NCBI GenBank assembly: GCA_021397845.1
Contig: CM038052.1
Coordinates: 47,886,949 to 47,950,948, forward strand
Direction of reading: 5' to 3'
Length of the DNA: 64,000 nucleotides
From: Areca catechu
Lineage: Eukaryota; Streptophyta; Magnoliopsida; Arecales; Arecaceae
Positions within the stretch are counted from its first letter, which is position 1. Each line of letters begins with the position of its first letter. The notes beneath the pieces are model-generated. The model had not been told where the DNA came from. It ran no database searches and worked only from the letters and a program-made list of their open reading frames with translations. Below are positions 44,101 to 53,620 of the stretch, piece after piece. A program made the position numbers and the translations under genes.

Positions 44101-46058
44101 ATGCATCTGGAGTTGGAATAGGTGGAGTTTTAAGCCAAGAGAGCCATCCCATAGCTTTCTTTAGTGAAAAATTAAATGAAGCCAAGCTTAAGTATTCCAC
44201 CTATGATAAAGAGCTCTATGCGGTAGTGCAAGCTTTAAGGTATTGGAGGCACTATCTACTACCGCATGAATTTGTCCTGTTTTCTGATCACGAGGCCCTT
44301 AGATTCCTTAGTTCCCAGAAAAAGCTGAATCCTAGGCATGCCAAGTGGGTCGAATACATCCAGGCCTACACGTTTGTCCTAAGACATCGTGCTGGAACTG
44401 AGAATAAGGTGGCCGATGCATTAAGTCGTAGAGCCCTGCTTCTGAACTCGATTAGCACTGAAGTCGTTGGATTTGAAAGACTTACGGATGAGTATGATAA
44501 TTGTCCAGACTTTAGTAAAGTTTACCAAGCTCTGAAATTAGGACCATCTAGTGACCACAGTGAGTACACCCTTTTAGATGATTATCTATTTAAGGAAAAC
44601 AAGCTTTGTGTTCCGAAGACTTCCTTGAGAGATTTTCTAATTTGGGAAACCCATGCTGGAGGTTTGGCTGGCCATTTTGGAAGAAACAAGACCATATTGA
44701 TAATTGAGGAGAAATTTTACTGGCCAGGCCTTAAGAGACAAGTAGCCAATATTGTTGCCCGATGTAGGACATGTGCGGTTGCCAAACATCAGAGACAAAA
44801 CACCGGGTTATACACTCCTTTACCTGTACCGGATTGTCCATGGCAGGATCTTAGCATGGACTTCGTTTTAGGACTGCCCAAGACCCTTAGAAAACACGAT
44901 TCAATCTTTGTAGTGGTCGACAGATTTTCGAAAATGGCTCATTTTATACCCTGTTCCCAAACTTTTGATGCCTCCAGGGTAGCCAAGCTTTTTCTCGATC
45001 AAGTAGTCAAGTTACATGGGTTACCTAAAACCATTGTTTCAGATAGGGATGTCCGTTTCACAAGCTATTTTTGGAAAACTCTTTGGCACCTACTAGGAAC
45101 AAAACTAAAATTCTCAACTGCTTACCACCCTCAGACTGATGGACAAACTGAAGTTGTAAATAGAAGTCTAGGGAACTTATTAAGGTGCCTTGTTGGAGAG
45201 AATCTGGGAAATTGGGATTTACTTTTACCTCGTGCTGAGTTCGCATACAACAGCTCGGTCAATAGGTCTACTGGTAGAAGTCCCTTTGAGATTGTCCATG
45301 GTTACAGACCTAGGAGACCTATCGACCTTATCCCATTACCCACACACGCACGTGTATCTGAGTCTGCCGAGTCATATGCACAGCATCTTAAAGAATTACA
45401 TAAGGAAATTAGTAAGAAAATTCAAATGAGTAATGAAGTTTATAAGCATGTGGCTGATTCACATAAACGGATAAAGGAATTTAATGAAGGGGACTCTGTC
45501 ATGATAAAACTTAGACCTGAAAGGTTTCCACCGGGAACTATGAAGAAATTGCATGCCCGGGGAGCTGGACCTTTCAAAATAATTAAGAAAATAGGATCTA
45601 ATGCATATGTATTAGAGTTACCACCTGATTATGGCATTAGCTCCACTTTTAATGTTTCTGATCTGAAAGAATTTAAAGAACCGGCATTAATTCCGAGAGA
45701 GCCTTTTGAACTTCACCCTGCCTTTGAGAGTGAAACCCTACCTGAGTGTCCACCAGCAATTTCACTAGACCGGAGAGACAAGATTGAATGTATCTTAGAT
45801 GACCAAGTGATTACTACTAGAAATAAGGGTTATCAGCGTTATCTGGTTCGTTGGCACGGTCGACCGAAATCTGAAGACTCCTGGATTACCCGAGAGGATC
45901 TACAACAAATTGACCCAGATATATTAGAAAAATACCACAGTCAAACCGATCCTTACTCGACTGGGTCGAGTTCCTCCCACCCGGGGAGAATTGGTGCGGG
46001 CACCAGGCTCAGGAAGAGGCTTCAGCTAATGCCAAGTTCTTTATGGATAGAAGACTAG
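41175..46058 (+). CDS. T1 gag-pol polyprotein (chromovirus)
   Basis: One uninterrupted frame of 1627 codons from MATRSGAPYQ. An in-frame ATG at 41,109 would add 22 residues but lacks the start conserved in T2 and T3. Numbering below counts from that upstream ATG: gag core about 180-330; CCHC knuckle CYRCHKLGHYASNC from 398; protease DSG at 500; reverse transcriptase with YFDDI at 850-854; RNase H Asp998; integrase with finger HAGGLAGHF...CRTC and D1251, D1312, E1348 (35-residue spacing between the last two); C-terminal module RPERFPPGTMKKLH; chromodomain about 1560-1615 (GYQRYLVRWHGRPKSEDSW). All catalytic residues are present. Gag and pol share one frame, so protein ratio is not set by frameshifting. 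The last 22 codons lie in the 3' LTR. Confidence 0.95.
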   Translation: MATRSGAPYQQTQAQSSVTMEQNFESLMKSLNDQMTRLNQNLTDQLAQTNQNLTDQITHITARLDRIEAHTPGGNHEVQNELEPEFEFETPINPRRTLHQHHFIEPNPRRPNPDRVHDPNPRIAHHDPVYEPNPSRHNQDQTDRDERALRSIRLEAPTFDGNLDPKVYIDWEGEMDQYFDWYDMTEERKCKFAKLRLIRQARLYWGNVERFIRQRGDVSIVTWRAMKLRLREKYLPMSYHQRLLDQWQRLTQGTKSVAEYIAKFDEFVMRCNVDESESVTLSRFRAGLREEIQKELFLREVHDLELAFQVARDAERFHRGPFYRKPEPPRTSAPSQQPGTNQMRPSRPNPSTPLTRRDDRGKAPEVQRTPNSNVACYRCHKLGHYASNCPTRALHIGELEESESEPKEPLGDNVEEVYQAEDNLAEEYEGDEEQIEPDMLGVVRCILTQNATQEDWRRTNILQTFIKLRDKVCKIIIDSGSCVNAISTSAVKTLGLSTVPHPTPYKVSWIDSTSIPIKHRCLVQIQLQSYQEKVWCDVLPMGVSSIILGRPWLFDHDATLYGRSNSCSFMHLGKKFVINPTPPKDTVKRGSSHLKEKKTGVNLITEKEIEKELTEGTHVWILTTKEIQEPSQKERPQEVAKVLEDFKDIFPDDLPDQLPPLRDIQHAIDLVPGATLPNLPHYRMNPTEHLELQRQVGDLLRKGFIRESLSPCAVPALLTPKKDGTWRMCVDSRAINKITMKYRFPIPRLDDMLDMMAGATIFSKIDLKSGYHQVRIRPGDEWKTAFKTKEGLFEWVVMPFGLSNAPSIFMRIMNQVLRLFIGKFVVVYFDDILIYSRTQKDHLDHLNQVCLALRENNLFANLKKCDFFTQRVIFLGFVVTPDGVSANPEKIKSIVEWPVPKSIHEVRSFHGLATFYRRFIRGFSTIVAPITDCIRKGQFEWTKAADRAFLDVKKKMTQAPILRLPDFSKVFEVACDASGVGIGGVLSQESHPIAFFSEKLNEAKLKYSTYDKELYAVVQALRYWRHYLLPHEFVLFSDHEALRFLSSQKKLNPRHAKWVEYIQAYTFVLRHRAGTENKVADALSRRALLLNSISTEVVGFERLTDEYDNCPDFSKVYQALKLGPSSDHSEYTLLDDYLFKENKLCVPKTSLRDFLIWETHAGGLAGHFGRNKTILIIEEKFYWPGLKRQVANIVARCRTCAVAKHQRQNTGLYTPLPVPDCPWQDLSMDFVLGLPKTLRKHDSIFVVVDRFSKMAHFIPCSQTFDASRVAKLFLDQVVKLHGLPKTIVSDRDVRFTSYFWKTLWHLLGTKLKFSTAYHPQTDGQTEVVNRSLGNLLRCLVGENLGNWDLLLPRAEFAYNSSVNRSTGRSPFEIVHGYRPRRPIDLIPLPTHARVSESAESYAQHLKELHKEISKKIQMSNEVYKHVADSHKRIKEFNEGDSVMIKLRPERFPPGTMKKLHARGAGPFKIIKKIGSNAYVLELPPDYGISSTFNVSDLKEFKEPALIPREPFELHPAFESETLPECPPAISLDRRDKIECILDDQVITTRNKGYQRYLVRWHGRPKSEDSWITREDLQQIDPDILEKYHSQTDPYSTGSSSSHPGRIGAGTRLRKRLQLMPSSLWIED
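45955..45991 (+). promoter_or_regulatory. T1 palindrome and polypurine tract, inside the coding frame
   Basis: ACTCGAC-TGG-GTCGAGT (45,955-45,971), then TTCCTCCCAC and CCGGGGAGAAT, the polypurine primer next to the LTR start at 45,992. The same bases encode YSTGSSSSHPGRIG, so the element is under both coding and cis constraint. Confidence 0.75.
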
Positions 46059-47298
46059 AAATTTAAGTCCTGTAATAAGTCTATGAGTCATGTATTTATT
46101 TTATTTGAATAATCGAGTCCTATTTTATTTTAATTTGGGTCCAATTAGAGTTAAATTGGCTTTGTATTGAGTCGGGTTCAAGATCTACTTGCATTGGGCA
46201 TCAATTAAGCAAGAATGAGTGCAACCAACTTCACCAACTACTTGGAGCACCACATCATCAAAGCACCATGCCACCTTGGAAGACAAGTCATGCCAACTTG
46301 GAGGATAAAGCATGCCACATCACCAAGACACATCAACCATGAATTTTCAAATTTGAATGAAGCTCCACTCTTTATGGGTGCCCACCTTGTAATTAGGAGA
46401 TTTAAATTTGAATGGGCCACTCCTATCTTCATGGGACACCCCTTGATTTTCTCCATGAAAAGTGTTGCATTTTGAATTTGAAAAGGAGCTTAAGGTTTAT
46501 AAAAGCTCCTAGAATTCTCTTGTAATGGGAATGATGAATGAAATGAAGTTTTTTTCTAAGAAAGCTTTCTTCCTTTGCTAGCCAAAGACCCTTGAGAGAA
46601 GGTAGGTGTGAGACCTAGGATACTTAACCAAACAAGCTACTAGTCCCTTTTCCAATCCCATTCGGCCACCCTTGAAGAATCCTCTTCAAGCCTCTCCAAT
46701 TTCAGCCTTCCCATCTTCCAAAAGAGGTCATCTATAATGGAGTTCTCCACGCCAACAATTGAAGATGATTCATGCAAAGGACGCCAAAGGAGATCTACTT
46801 AAAGCCAAATCTAAGCCATTTCTTCCATTCCTAATTTCCTCTTCCATTTCTCCATTCTTCCACCTAAATCTTTTAATTTTACTATGTATCTATGCAGGAT
46901 CCCCGGGTCTCCTAGTTTTCAAGGTGAAGGTCTACTGTGCCAAGGAATCATAAACAAGGTGCCTTTAGATCTATAGTAACTCCTTGCTATTCTTAGTACT
47001 TCAACTTGAGTGTCCCTTTTCTGAATTTCAGATTATTAATAGCCGGATAGCCATCTTTATAAAATTCTTTCAGATCTGAAATAGGAAAGTAGGCTAGCCC
47101 TAACCTGTGTGGTTTCCTAACCACGAAGATCCCTTCTTAATTACTTTGAGAGATTCTTTTCTAGTCTAGTTCTTTTCCTTATGTTCCTTTCATATAATTC
47201 TATTTCTTTTACGTAGAATAGCTACATGTTTATCTATTTCATTTTCATTTAGTCCATCTAATTCTTCAAATGCATCATTCGATACATGTCCCCCATCA
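45992..47298 (+). mobile_element. T1 3' LTR
   Basis: 1307 bp, visibly identical to the 5' LTR except at 46,567. It encodes the pol tail GAGTRLRKRLQ and a stop at 46,056. Confidence 0.95.
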
Positions 47299-48037
47299 AT
47301 GAGCACTGCCGACCCCCTCGTAGACGTCTGGACCTCACCGGCCCGCACCATGGTTCGCCTCACTAAGAGCTTCCCCACCAAAGGACTCCTCCGGTCGCCA
47401 ATCCTTTGTGGATCCCTCCCTTCCTCCGACGTACAATCCCAGGTTGAGCCCCCCCTCTTCTCTGCTTCCCCGAGGCTGACTCCCCATCGTGAACCACCCC
47501 CTCCGGTCCTCCCGACGCCGTCATCAGCCTGGATCCCCCTCCACGGACGTCCGCTCGGCCGATTCCTCCACCGGAGCCTGAATCCCCCGTCGGAATGAAG
47601 CTCCAAGATCGCCCCTGCACTATCCTCTCCACCATCCCGCGTAGTAGCCTCCCAGCTCCCCTATTCCATGAAGCCCCTATTCACTCATCCAAAGAAACCC
47701 GTCCGTAAGCCTCCTCACGGCTTCTCCGTCGCCGGATCTCCTTCTCCGGTCCTTCCGTATCGCCAGATCTCCTTCCTCCGTTCCACCCGAAGCTGTCTAC
47801 ACCTCCAATCTCCTCCCCCATGAAGCTTCAAAACTCCTGTTCCAAGAAGCGTGCAAGTCGAATTGTTGAGCGGCTGTTGAAGAAGACCGAAATAGCTATT
47901 CTAGCTATTCTGGCTATTCCACATATATCCTGGATTTATTCCAGCTTGGAATAAATCATGTTTACTTTAAATTGGGTCATGTGCATGCTAGAGCTAGCCT
48001 AACTCGATGGAGCCAAGTTTCCCCCACCTCAGGAGAA
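47299..48037 (+). mobile_element. N1 internal region, right part
   Basis: It continues the split ORF in frame (STADPLVDVWTSPARTMVRL) to a stop at 47,596, about 130 codons in all. The conserved N1 3' segment (AAGCGTGCAAGTCGAATTGT; CTATTCTAGCTATTCTGG), a degenerate palindrome AACTCGAT-GGA-GCCAAGTT (48,001-48,019) and polypurine tract CTCAGGAGAA follow. Confidence 0.65.
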
Positions 48038-48731
48038 TGATGGGGACATCGCTAGCACAGATCCCAAAGCAAGCACGAATCCTGAAGCTGCACGAATCTC
48101 AGAGCATATCCAGAATAAAGTAGTTTGGGATTTTATCTTTTGTTTGAAATTTAAATAAGGATTTGGTTGGTTAGGATTTAGATATGGATAGGCTTGTCTT
48201 ATCCTATCTTGTGTTTGAATTTGAATCATCTCTATCTTTTTATCCTGTATTCAAATTCAAATGAGGGTTGGACAAGTCTATAAATACCACCCTCAGTCCT
48301 TTGTAAAAAAATAGTTTTTAGAGTTTAGTCAAGTAAAAAAAAAAGTTTATTCAAGTTTTGGAAATGAAAATGAGTTTTAGAAAAGAGTGTTTTTTTTATT
48401 TCACTCCGTGAGGAGAGGGTGTGAGGCCCAACCCCAGGACATGATGTGAGGTCATGCCCAGTTATCCCCCTTCCCATTCCATCTTCTCTATCCCCTCGTG
48501 GCCTTTGAGATCCATCCTAGCGCCTCCAAGTATCGAGGAGGGTGTAATGTCTTAGAGGTGAGAGGTCTCTTCGTTAGGGTGAGTCCCAAAGTCCATGAGA
48601 TCCAGATCCCTATCCTACATCCCCACTATTCCTTCGCCACCCCTAGAGAAAAAAATACCAAAAAAAATAGTATCCTAATTTAGGTGACTTCTAGGCTCGC
48701 CAACGATCCTACCCCCCTCTGTCCCCCATCA
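48038..48731 (+). mobile_element. N1 3' LTR
   Basis: 694 bp, TGATGGGGACATC to GTCCCCCATCA, closely matching 37,320-38,012. Open frames such as IHPSASKYRGGCN recur in several N1 LTRs because the DNA is conserved; I do not call them genes. Confidence 0.9.
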
Positions 48732-49530
48732 ACATACCTTTAGAAGGTGCATCCTCCTTCTGTTTCTTTAAGCTTTCCAGGTAGAGAGAACAATTTCTTT
48801 TCCTGTGGCCATCTATATTATAGTGGAAACATTTTTCTTTGCTAACCTTGGCTTTTTTGGGAGTGTCCTTCTTCTTCTGTTTGTTCTCCTTCTTCTGCTT
48901 CTTTGCATGTTTCTTCTTCTTCCAAGTAGACTTTCTTTTGAAGGAAGACTGCTCCACATAAAAAATAGAGCCCCTTGAACTCTTCAGGGTCCCCTCATTG
49001 CTTTCCAACATATTCAATAATTCAGGTAAAGTGTAATTTAACTTGTTCATATTATAGTTCATAGAGCATATGAACTAGTTAAGGACTAGAGAATCAAATC
49101 CACCTGAAGCTCCTTGTGAATAGGAATGCCCAGCTTTTCTAACTGTTCGATGTCCTTGATCATTGTCAAACAATAATCGTGGATTGACTACCCTTCATGC
49201 ATCTTGTTGTTGAAAAGTTTTTTCGATACCTCAAAGCATGCAATCCGACTTTGTTCACCATATAACTCTTGCAGGTGAATCAGAATTGATTTAGCAGTTG
49301 GCATATCCTCATGTTGGCTCTGCAATTCATTTGACATTGAGGCCAACATGTAACACCTAACTTTATTATCATCTTCCATCCATTTTTCATATGCAGTCAT
49401 TTGATGAGCATTTGGATGGTCAGGTAAGACAGGGGGTTCTTGGTCAAGCACATAACCCAACTTCTCAAACTCAAAATAATTTTGATATTTTTCAACCAAT
49501 CTTTGAAATTAAGGCCTACAAGTTGGTTTG
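48732..49530 (-). pseudogene. C1 gag, codons 15 onward
   Basis: Minus strand: QLVGLNFKDWLKNIKIILSL, YEKWMEDDNKVRCYMLASMS, NELQSQHEDMPTAKSILIHL, QELYGEQSRIACFEVSKKLF. After a stop at 49,188 the frame continues with DYCLTMIKDIEQLEKLG and MNKLNYTLPELLNML, then a Lys-rich stretch and knuckle CFHYNIDGHRKRNC (the second Cys of the motif is Tyr). Copia gag forms the particle shell. The family is the common plant copia gag that precedes a TNT-1-type pol. The start codons are at 61,119-61,078, beyond the N2 insertion. Confidence 0.9.
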
Positions 49531-49919
49531 TGATGCGGGATAGATCGAGGGGTGGATCGCTGGCAAGCTTAGAAGTCACCAGAGATTAGGATTTGCAGGG
49601 AAGAAGAGAGAAGAGGGCTAAGGGTTCAGAAAGATAACTGGGGTTCACACAGATTCCCCGGGGAGGACAAGCATACAGTAAAGGGCTCACACAGATGCCC
49701 AAATCAGGGATCACACTGAAACCTGGGAAAGAAGGGGAAGGGATCACACAAATACCCTGGGCTCACACTGATACCCAAATCAGGGATCACACAGATCCTT
49801 CACACATAACTCAAGAAATTTTTTTTTATTCATCCATGGTTATATTCATACATAAAAGGGGGTCCTTATATAGTTGACCCTGGCCCTTGGATTAAATGGA
49901 ATGAAAAGCAAAGAGAGAA
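49531..49919 (-). mobile_element. N2 3' LTR, distal part
   Basis: Plus-strand start TGATGCGGGATAGATCG. It contains short GGGATCACACAGATNC repeats, fewer than in the other LTR, and a TATA box (CTATATAAGGAC on the minus strand, near 49,870). It stops at the T2 insertion and resumes at 58,736. Confidence 0.9.
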
Positions 49920-51534
49920 TGGTGCGGGCACCAGACTCAGAAGAAGACTTCAGAGCTCCATCTGGATCTCTGATTAACCTTGCCCGAAGAATTAGGGTTT
50001 TTGGTTTGTAATAAGAGTTGACTAGATCAACTCAATTTAGCTTGAGTCTACATTACCTGCATTTTATTTTGTTGAGTCATGTTGACTCAGTAGTGGACTA
50101 GGGTTTCAACCTGGGATGTTACATTTTCTCCCAAGACCAAGCAAGTGGACACCACACTCCCAGCCACACTCCCAGTCCAAGGGGCACCATATCTACATCC
50201 AGCAGCCTTTGGTCCCCACTCCACAGATAGCAACTTCCTTCTCTCATGCGCCAGATAAATAGAAGTCCACCAAGAGACCACAAATCAAGGGGGCGGCCAA
50301 GACTTTCCCAAGAAATCCAAAGCAAAGATGGGAAGAAATTCTCTTGGAAGAGAACTTCAAGGGGGCACCCACTACCTACCAAAAACATCCAAAACAAAGA
50401 TGGGAAGGACCTTGACTTAGGGAGGAAGAAAAGGAGGAGTCCAAAAGAGTTGATCCAGGGAAGGAAAAAAAATTTTCTTGAAGATCCAAGCAAGGAGGCG
50501 CCATCTACCTGCCTTTTATAACCCAAATCCATTTTTTTTGGTACCTTGGCCGACCATATGTGAATGATTAGCCCTAATTTGTAGATCCCCTCCTTTAGTC
50601 CCACATGGGAAGATGTGAAACCCTCCTCCCTTGTAAAGCCTTATAAATTAAACCCCTCTTGTAAGTTTAAATGAATCAGATGAATGAAAGAAGTTTTTTT
50701 ATGAGCAAACTCGTGTTTTCTCTTTTTCGCACTTGCTTCCAGGTGTTGAGCTCCGTGAGGGAGTAGATCCGGGTTCCCCTGGAACCTTGAGGAGGTGAGA
50801 GATCTCCAAAACCCCAAACCCTAGGTTAGCCACTCCACTCCCAAACCCTAGCCGCCATCACCCTTCTCTTTCCACCAAGCCCTAGACTATTCCCCTTCTC
50901 ACGGCCACCCTCTCCAAGTCCAGGCCGGCCATCAGCATCCAGCTCCAGTCCAGATACTTCAGATCTACAGCAGTTCTAAGAGGAAGTCAGATCGGCCTCC
51001 AGGAGAATCCTGATTTCAGCAACTTCAGCTTTCAAGTTCTTCAACCTGGTAAATCTTTTCTTGAGTATCTGAATTCCATCACTTGTTCCTCTTCTTTCCC
51101 AGATCTTGAGTCCAGGAGAAGCCGACCAAACCACAAGACCAGTATTGGAGGATCCATTGCGAAGATAGCCGACTCCGAGGATCCCATAATCTGCTCGAGA
51201 GAGTTCTTCCACCAGAATCCTGAGAAGATCACTGTCTGGTTAGTAAACCGTCTCTCCTCTCTATTTCTGTTCTGTTGAAAGTTCAGAGCGAAACCCTAGG
51301 TCTGGGAGTTTCCCAACCCCCAACGATCCGTTACTTCTGAACTACTCTGATAATTTAGTTTCTTCTAAACTGTGCTTTCAATCCTTACCTAGTTTCCTTC
51401 AACTTAGTTTAGCTTTACTTTGAGTCAAAGCCAATTTCTGAAAAAAAAATATATATATATATATATAAAAAAAGAAAAGAATTAATCTTAATTTTTTCTT
51501 CCGCATACACTTCTTTGTTCTTTGTTCTGCATCA
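49920..51534 (+). mobile_element. T2 5' LTR
   Basis: TGGTGCGGGCACC to CTGCATCA. TATA box CTTATAAATT near 50,640. A TA-dinucleotide run near 51,450 is longer than in the 3' LTR. Confidence 0.9.
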
Positions 51535-51538
51535 TTTT

Positions 51539-51550
51539 TGGTATCAGAGC
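51539..51550 (+). promoter_or_regulatory. T2 primer-binding site
   Basis: TGGTATCAGAGC, four bases past the LTR. Confidence 0.9.
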
Positions 51551-52433
51551 CCTGTCTAGGGTTCCTGTTTGATTGCCTGTTTGAGTCCCTCTCTTTTTAC
51601 TTTGTCTGCTCGAAGTAGACTCCCCAGGACGTCCGGTTCTAGGAACGAAGTGAGGTGCAAACCTCCTCTTCCCATTCCACGGGGTGTTCCTAGGGCGTGT
51701 AGGGGATTCGTTGGGTTACAACTTCGTAGCAGAAATTGTAAACGGGGAAGTGCTCTATTTTCAGTCCGTAATTACCCTGTTACAGGAATTATTTCTCACT
51801 GTAGGTAACTCCAAATTCAGTGATTTTTGTTTTTCTGAAACCAGTATAATTGAAGCTAATTTGCATAATTTCCTCATGATTTATTGGTTTCCGTGAAATT
51901 TATGAAAATTAAATTACTGCAACTCTATTTTTGTGTTCTGCAATCCATTTATTTTTGAGTGTTCATCTCTTAATTCAACTTAAGGGCATTTGAGCATCTA
52001 AGATAAGGGGAGGAGTTGATAACCTCTCCTTAGCCCAAAACCACCACCCCTTTATTCGAACCTAAGCCTTTAATCTAAAATTGATTAGACCTAATTTGCC
52101 CTAGTGGGCTAGGGACATCAACAAGTCGGGTCAAGGCTAGTGTTGAGTCAGTTTGTCTGGTTACTCTGTGTGTGCTTTGTACTCAGTGTCTAGAACGGTG
52201 GTTCAGGGATTCCATCCCGAAGGGCTTGTGTGCTGGTCCGCCTACCTGGCCAATCTCTGATTGGTGTCTAGGATTGGCATTCAGGGACCTAACACTCCCC
52301 TTACACCTGCCTGGCTGAGTCCTGAGTTACTACAGGCTAGCTTGCCACTCTGATTGGGCATCTAGTTTGGGCTCTAGGTCTAGTTAGCCCGTAGTAGTTC
52401 AGTTGAGTCTCATTTTGTGTGTTTGCTTGCATC
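51551..52433 (+). other. T2 untranslated leader
   Basis: No gene. The segment 51,990-52,430 is closely shared with the T3 leader. Confidence 0.75.
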
Positions 52434-53620
52434 ATGTCTACCCGGAATGGAGTGCCCTACCAACCTGGTCAAACCCAACCTGATTTAGAGGCCATGGTTA
52501 GAGCTCTTACTGAGAGTATGAACAAATTAAGTCAGGATATGAATGAGAATTTTGCCCAGCTTAGGGATCGAGTCCAAGTACTTGAGGAACCTAGGCATCG
52601 GAATTGGACTCCTGACCTAGATTTTAATGGCCTCAACCTCACCCACACCAAGAGCCTAGAAGACCTTTATACCGAGATCCTGAACCTAATCATAGGAGGC
52701 CTGACCCAGAACCTGAGGATAGAGATGATAGGTTCATTTGGAACATCAAGTTAGATGCACCCACTTTTGATGGTAGTTTAAATCCTAAGGTGTATTCTGA
52801 TTGGGAGGGTGAGATGGACCAGTACTTTGAGTGGTATGCTATGTCTGAGGAGAGAAAATTCAAGTTTGCCAAAATGAAATTAATACGTCAAGCTAGGTTA
52901 TACTGGGGGAACATTGAGCTGACCACTAGAAGATGAAATGTAGAGCCCATAACCACTTGGCAGGGTATGAAAGAGAAACTTAGAGACAAGTACCTACCCA
53001 TTTCATACCAGCAAAATCTGTTAGACCAATGGCAGACTTTGAAACAAGGGAACCGATCTGTTTCAGACTACATAACCACCTTTGATGAATACCTAATGAG
53101 ATGTGATGTGAGTGAAGCCCATGAAGTCACTTTGTCTAGATTTAGGGCTGGGCTTAGGGAAGATATTAAGAGAGAGTTGTTTCTGAGAGAGGTTACTGAC
53201 CTAGACCAAGCCTATCAGATTGCACTGAACACTAAGAAGTTTCAGAGAGGACCCATGCCATCTAGGGTTAGTACCCCAATCCCAAGAAATGGACCTAGCC
53301 AGGTTACCCCTAGCAAGCCTAATCAGGGTATCCCCACCCCTAGGCCCATGGACAAAGGTAAGGCACCTGACACCCAGAGAACCTCTAGTATCATCTGTTT
53401 TAAGTGCCAGAAGCCCGGTCATATCTCCACTCAGTGCATAGCCATAGCTTGTTTTAAGTGTCATAAGGTAGGTCATGTTTCTAGCCAGTGCCCTCGTAGA
53501 TCCCTATATATAGAAGAGGGAGGAGAAGAGAGTTCCGAGCCTAATGAGGAGTTTGAAGAAGAAGTTTATGAGGCCGGAATGAATTTGGATGATGAGTATG
53601 AAGGAGAGGAAGAACCCACT
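52434..53620 (+). pseudogene. T2 gag (two disabling changes)
   Basis: Starts MSTRNGVPYQPGQTQ. The frame shifts by one base near 52,625, in the Pro/Arg-rich linker. The gag core (LDAPTFDGSLNPKVY; ARLYWGNIEL) follows in the new frame and meets a TGA at 52,934. Gag resumes as MKEKLRDKYLPISYQQNLLD and ends with two zinc knuckles (CFKCQKPGHISTQC and CFKCHKVGHVSSQC). T1 has one knuckle; the second here is a lineage difference shared with the T0 remnant. Confidence 0.9.

Larger units (their letters stand above)
38741..47298 (+). mobile_element. T1: full-length, young Tekay-like chromovirus
   Basis: 8558 bp, with exact 5-bp duplication ATGAG at 38,736-38,740 and 47,299-47,303. LTRs are 1307 bp each, TGGTGCGGGC to CCCCATCA. 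It has a primer site, a single open gag-pol frame and a polypurine tract. By eye the LTRs differ only at C39,316/T46,567, so insertion was recent. All parts needed for autonomous movement are present. Confidence 0.95.
37320..48731 (+). mobile_element. N1 element inserted in C1, itself split by T1
   Basis: LTRs 37,320-38,012 and 48,038-48,731 belong to the second N1 subtype. Flanks are ATATA (37,315-37,319) and ACATA (48,732-48,736), a 5-bp duplication with one change. Without T1 the element is about 2.85 kb and has no gag-pol. Discounting one duplication copy puts C1 gag and protease back in one frame, so C1 was intact here when N1 landed. Confidence 0.9.

Noticed and set aside
48498..48683. 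Small protein encoded in N1 LTRs (IHPSASKYRGGCN type)
   Set aside because: It recurs because the LTR is conserved; start and end vary between copies and some copies are broken. No domain.
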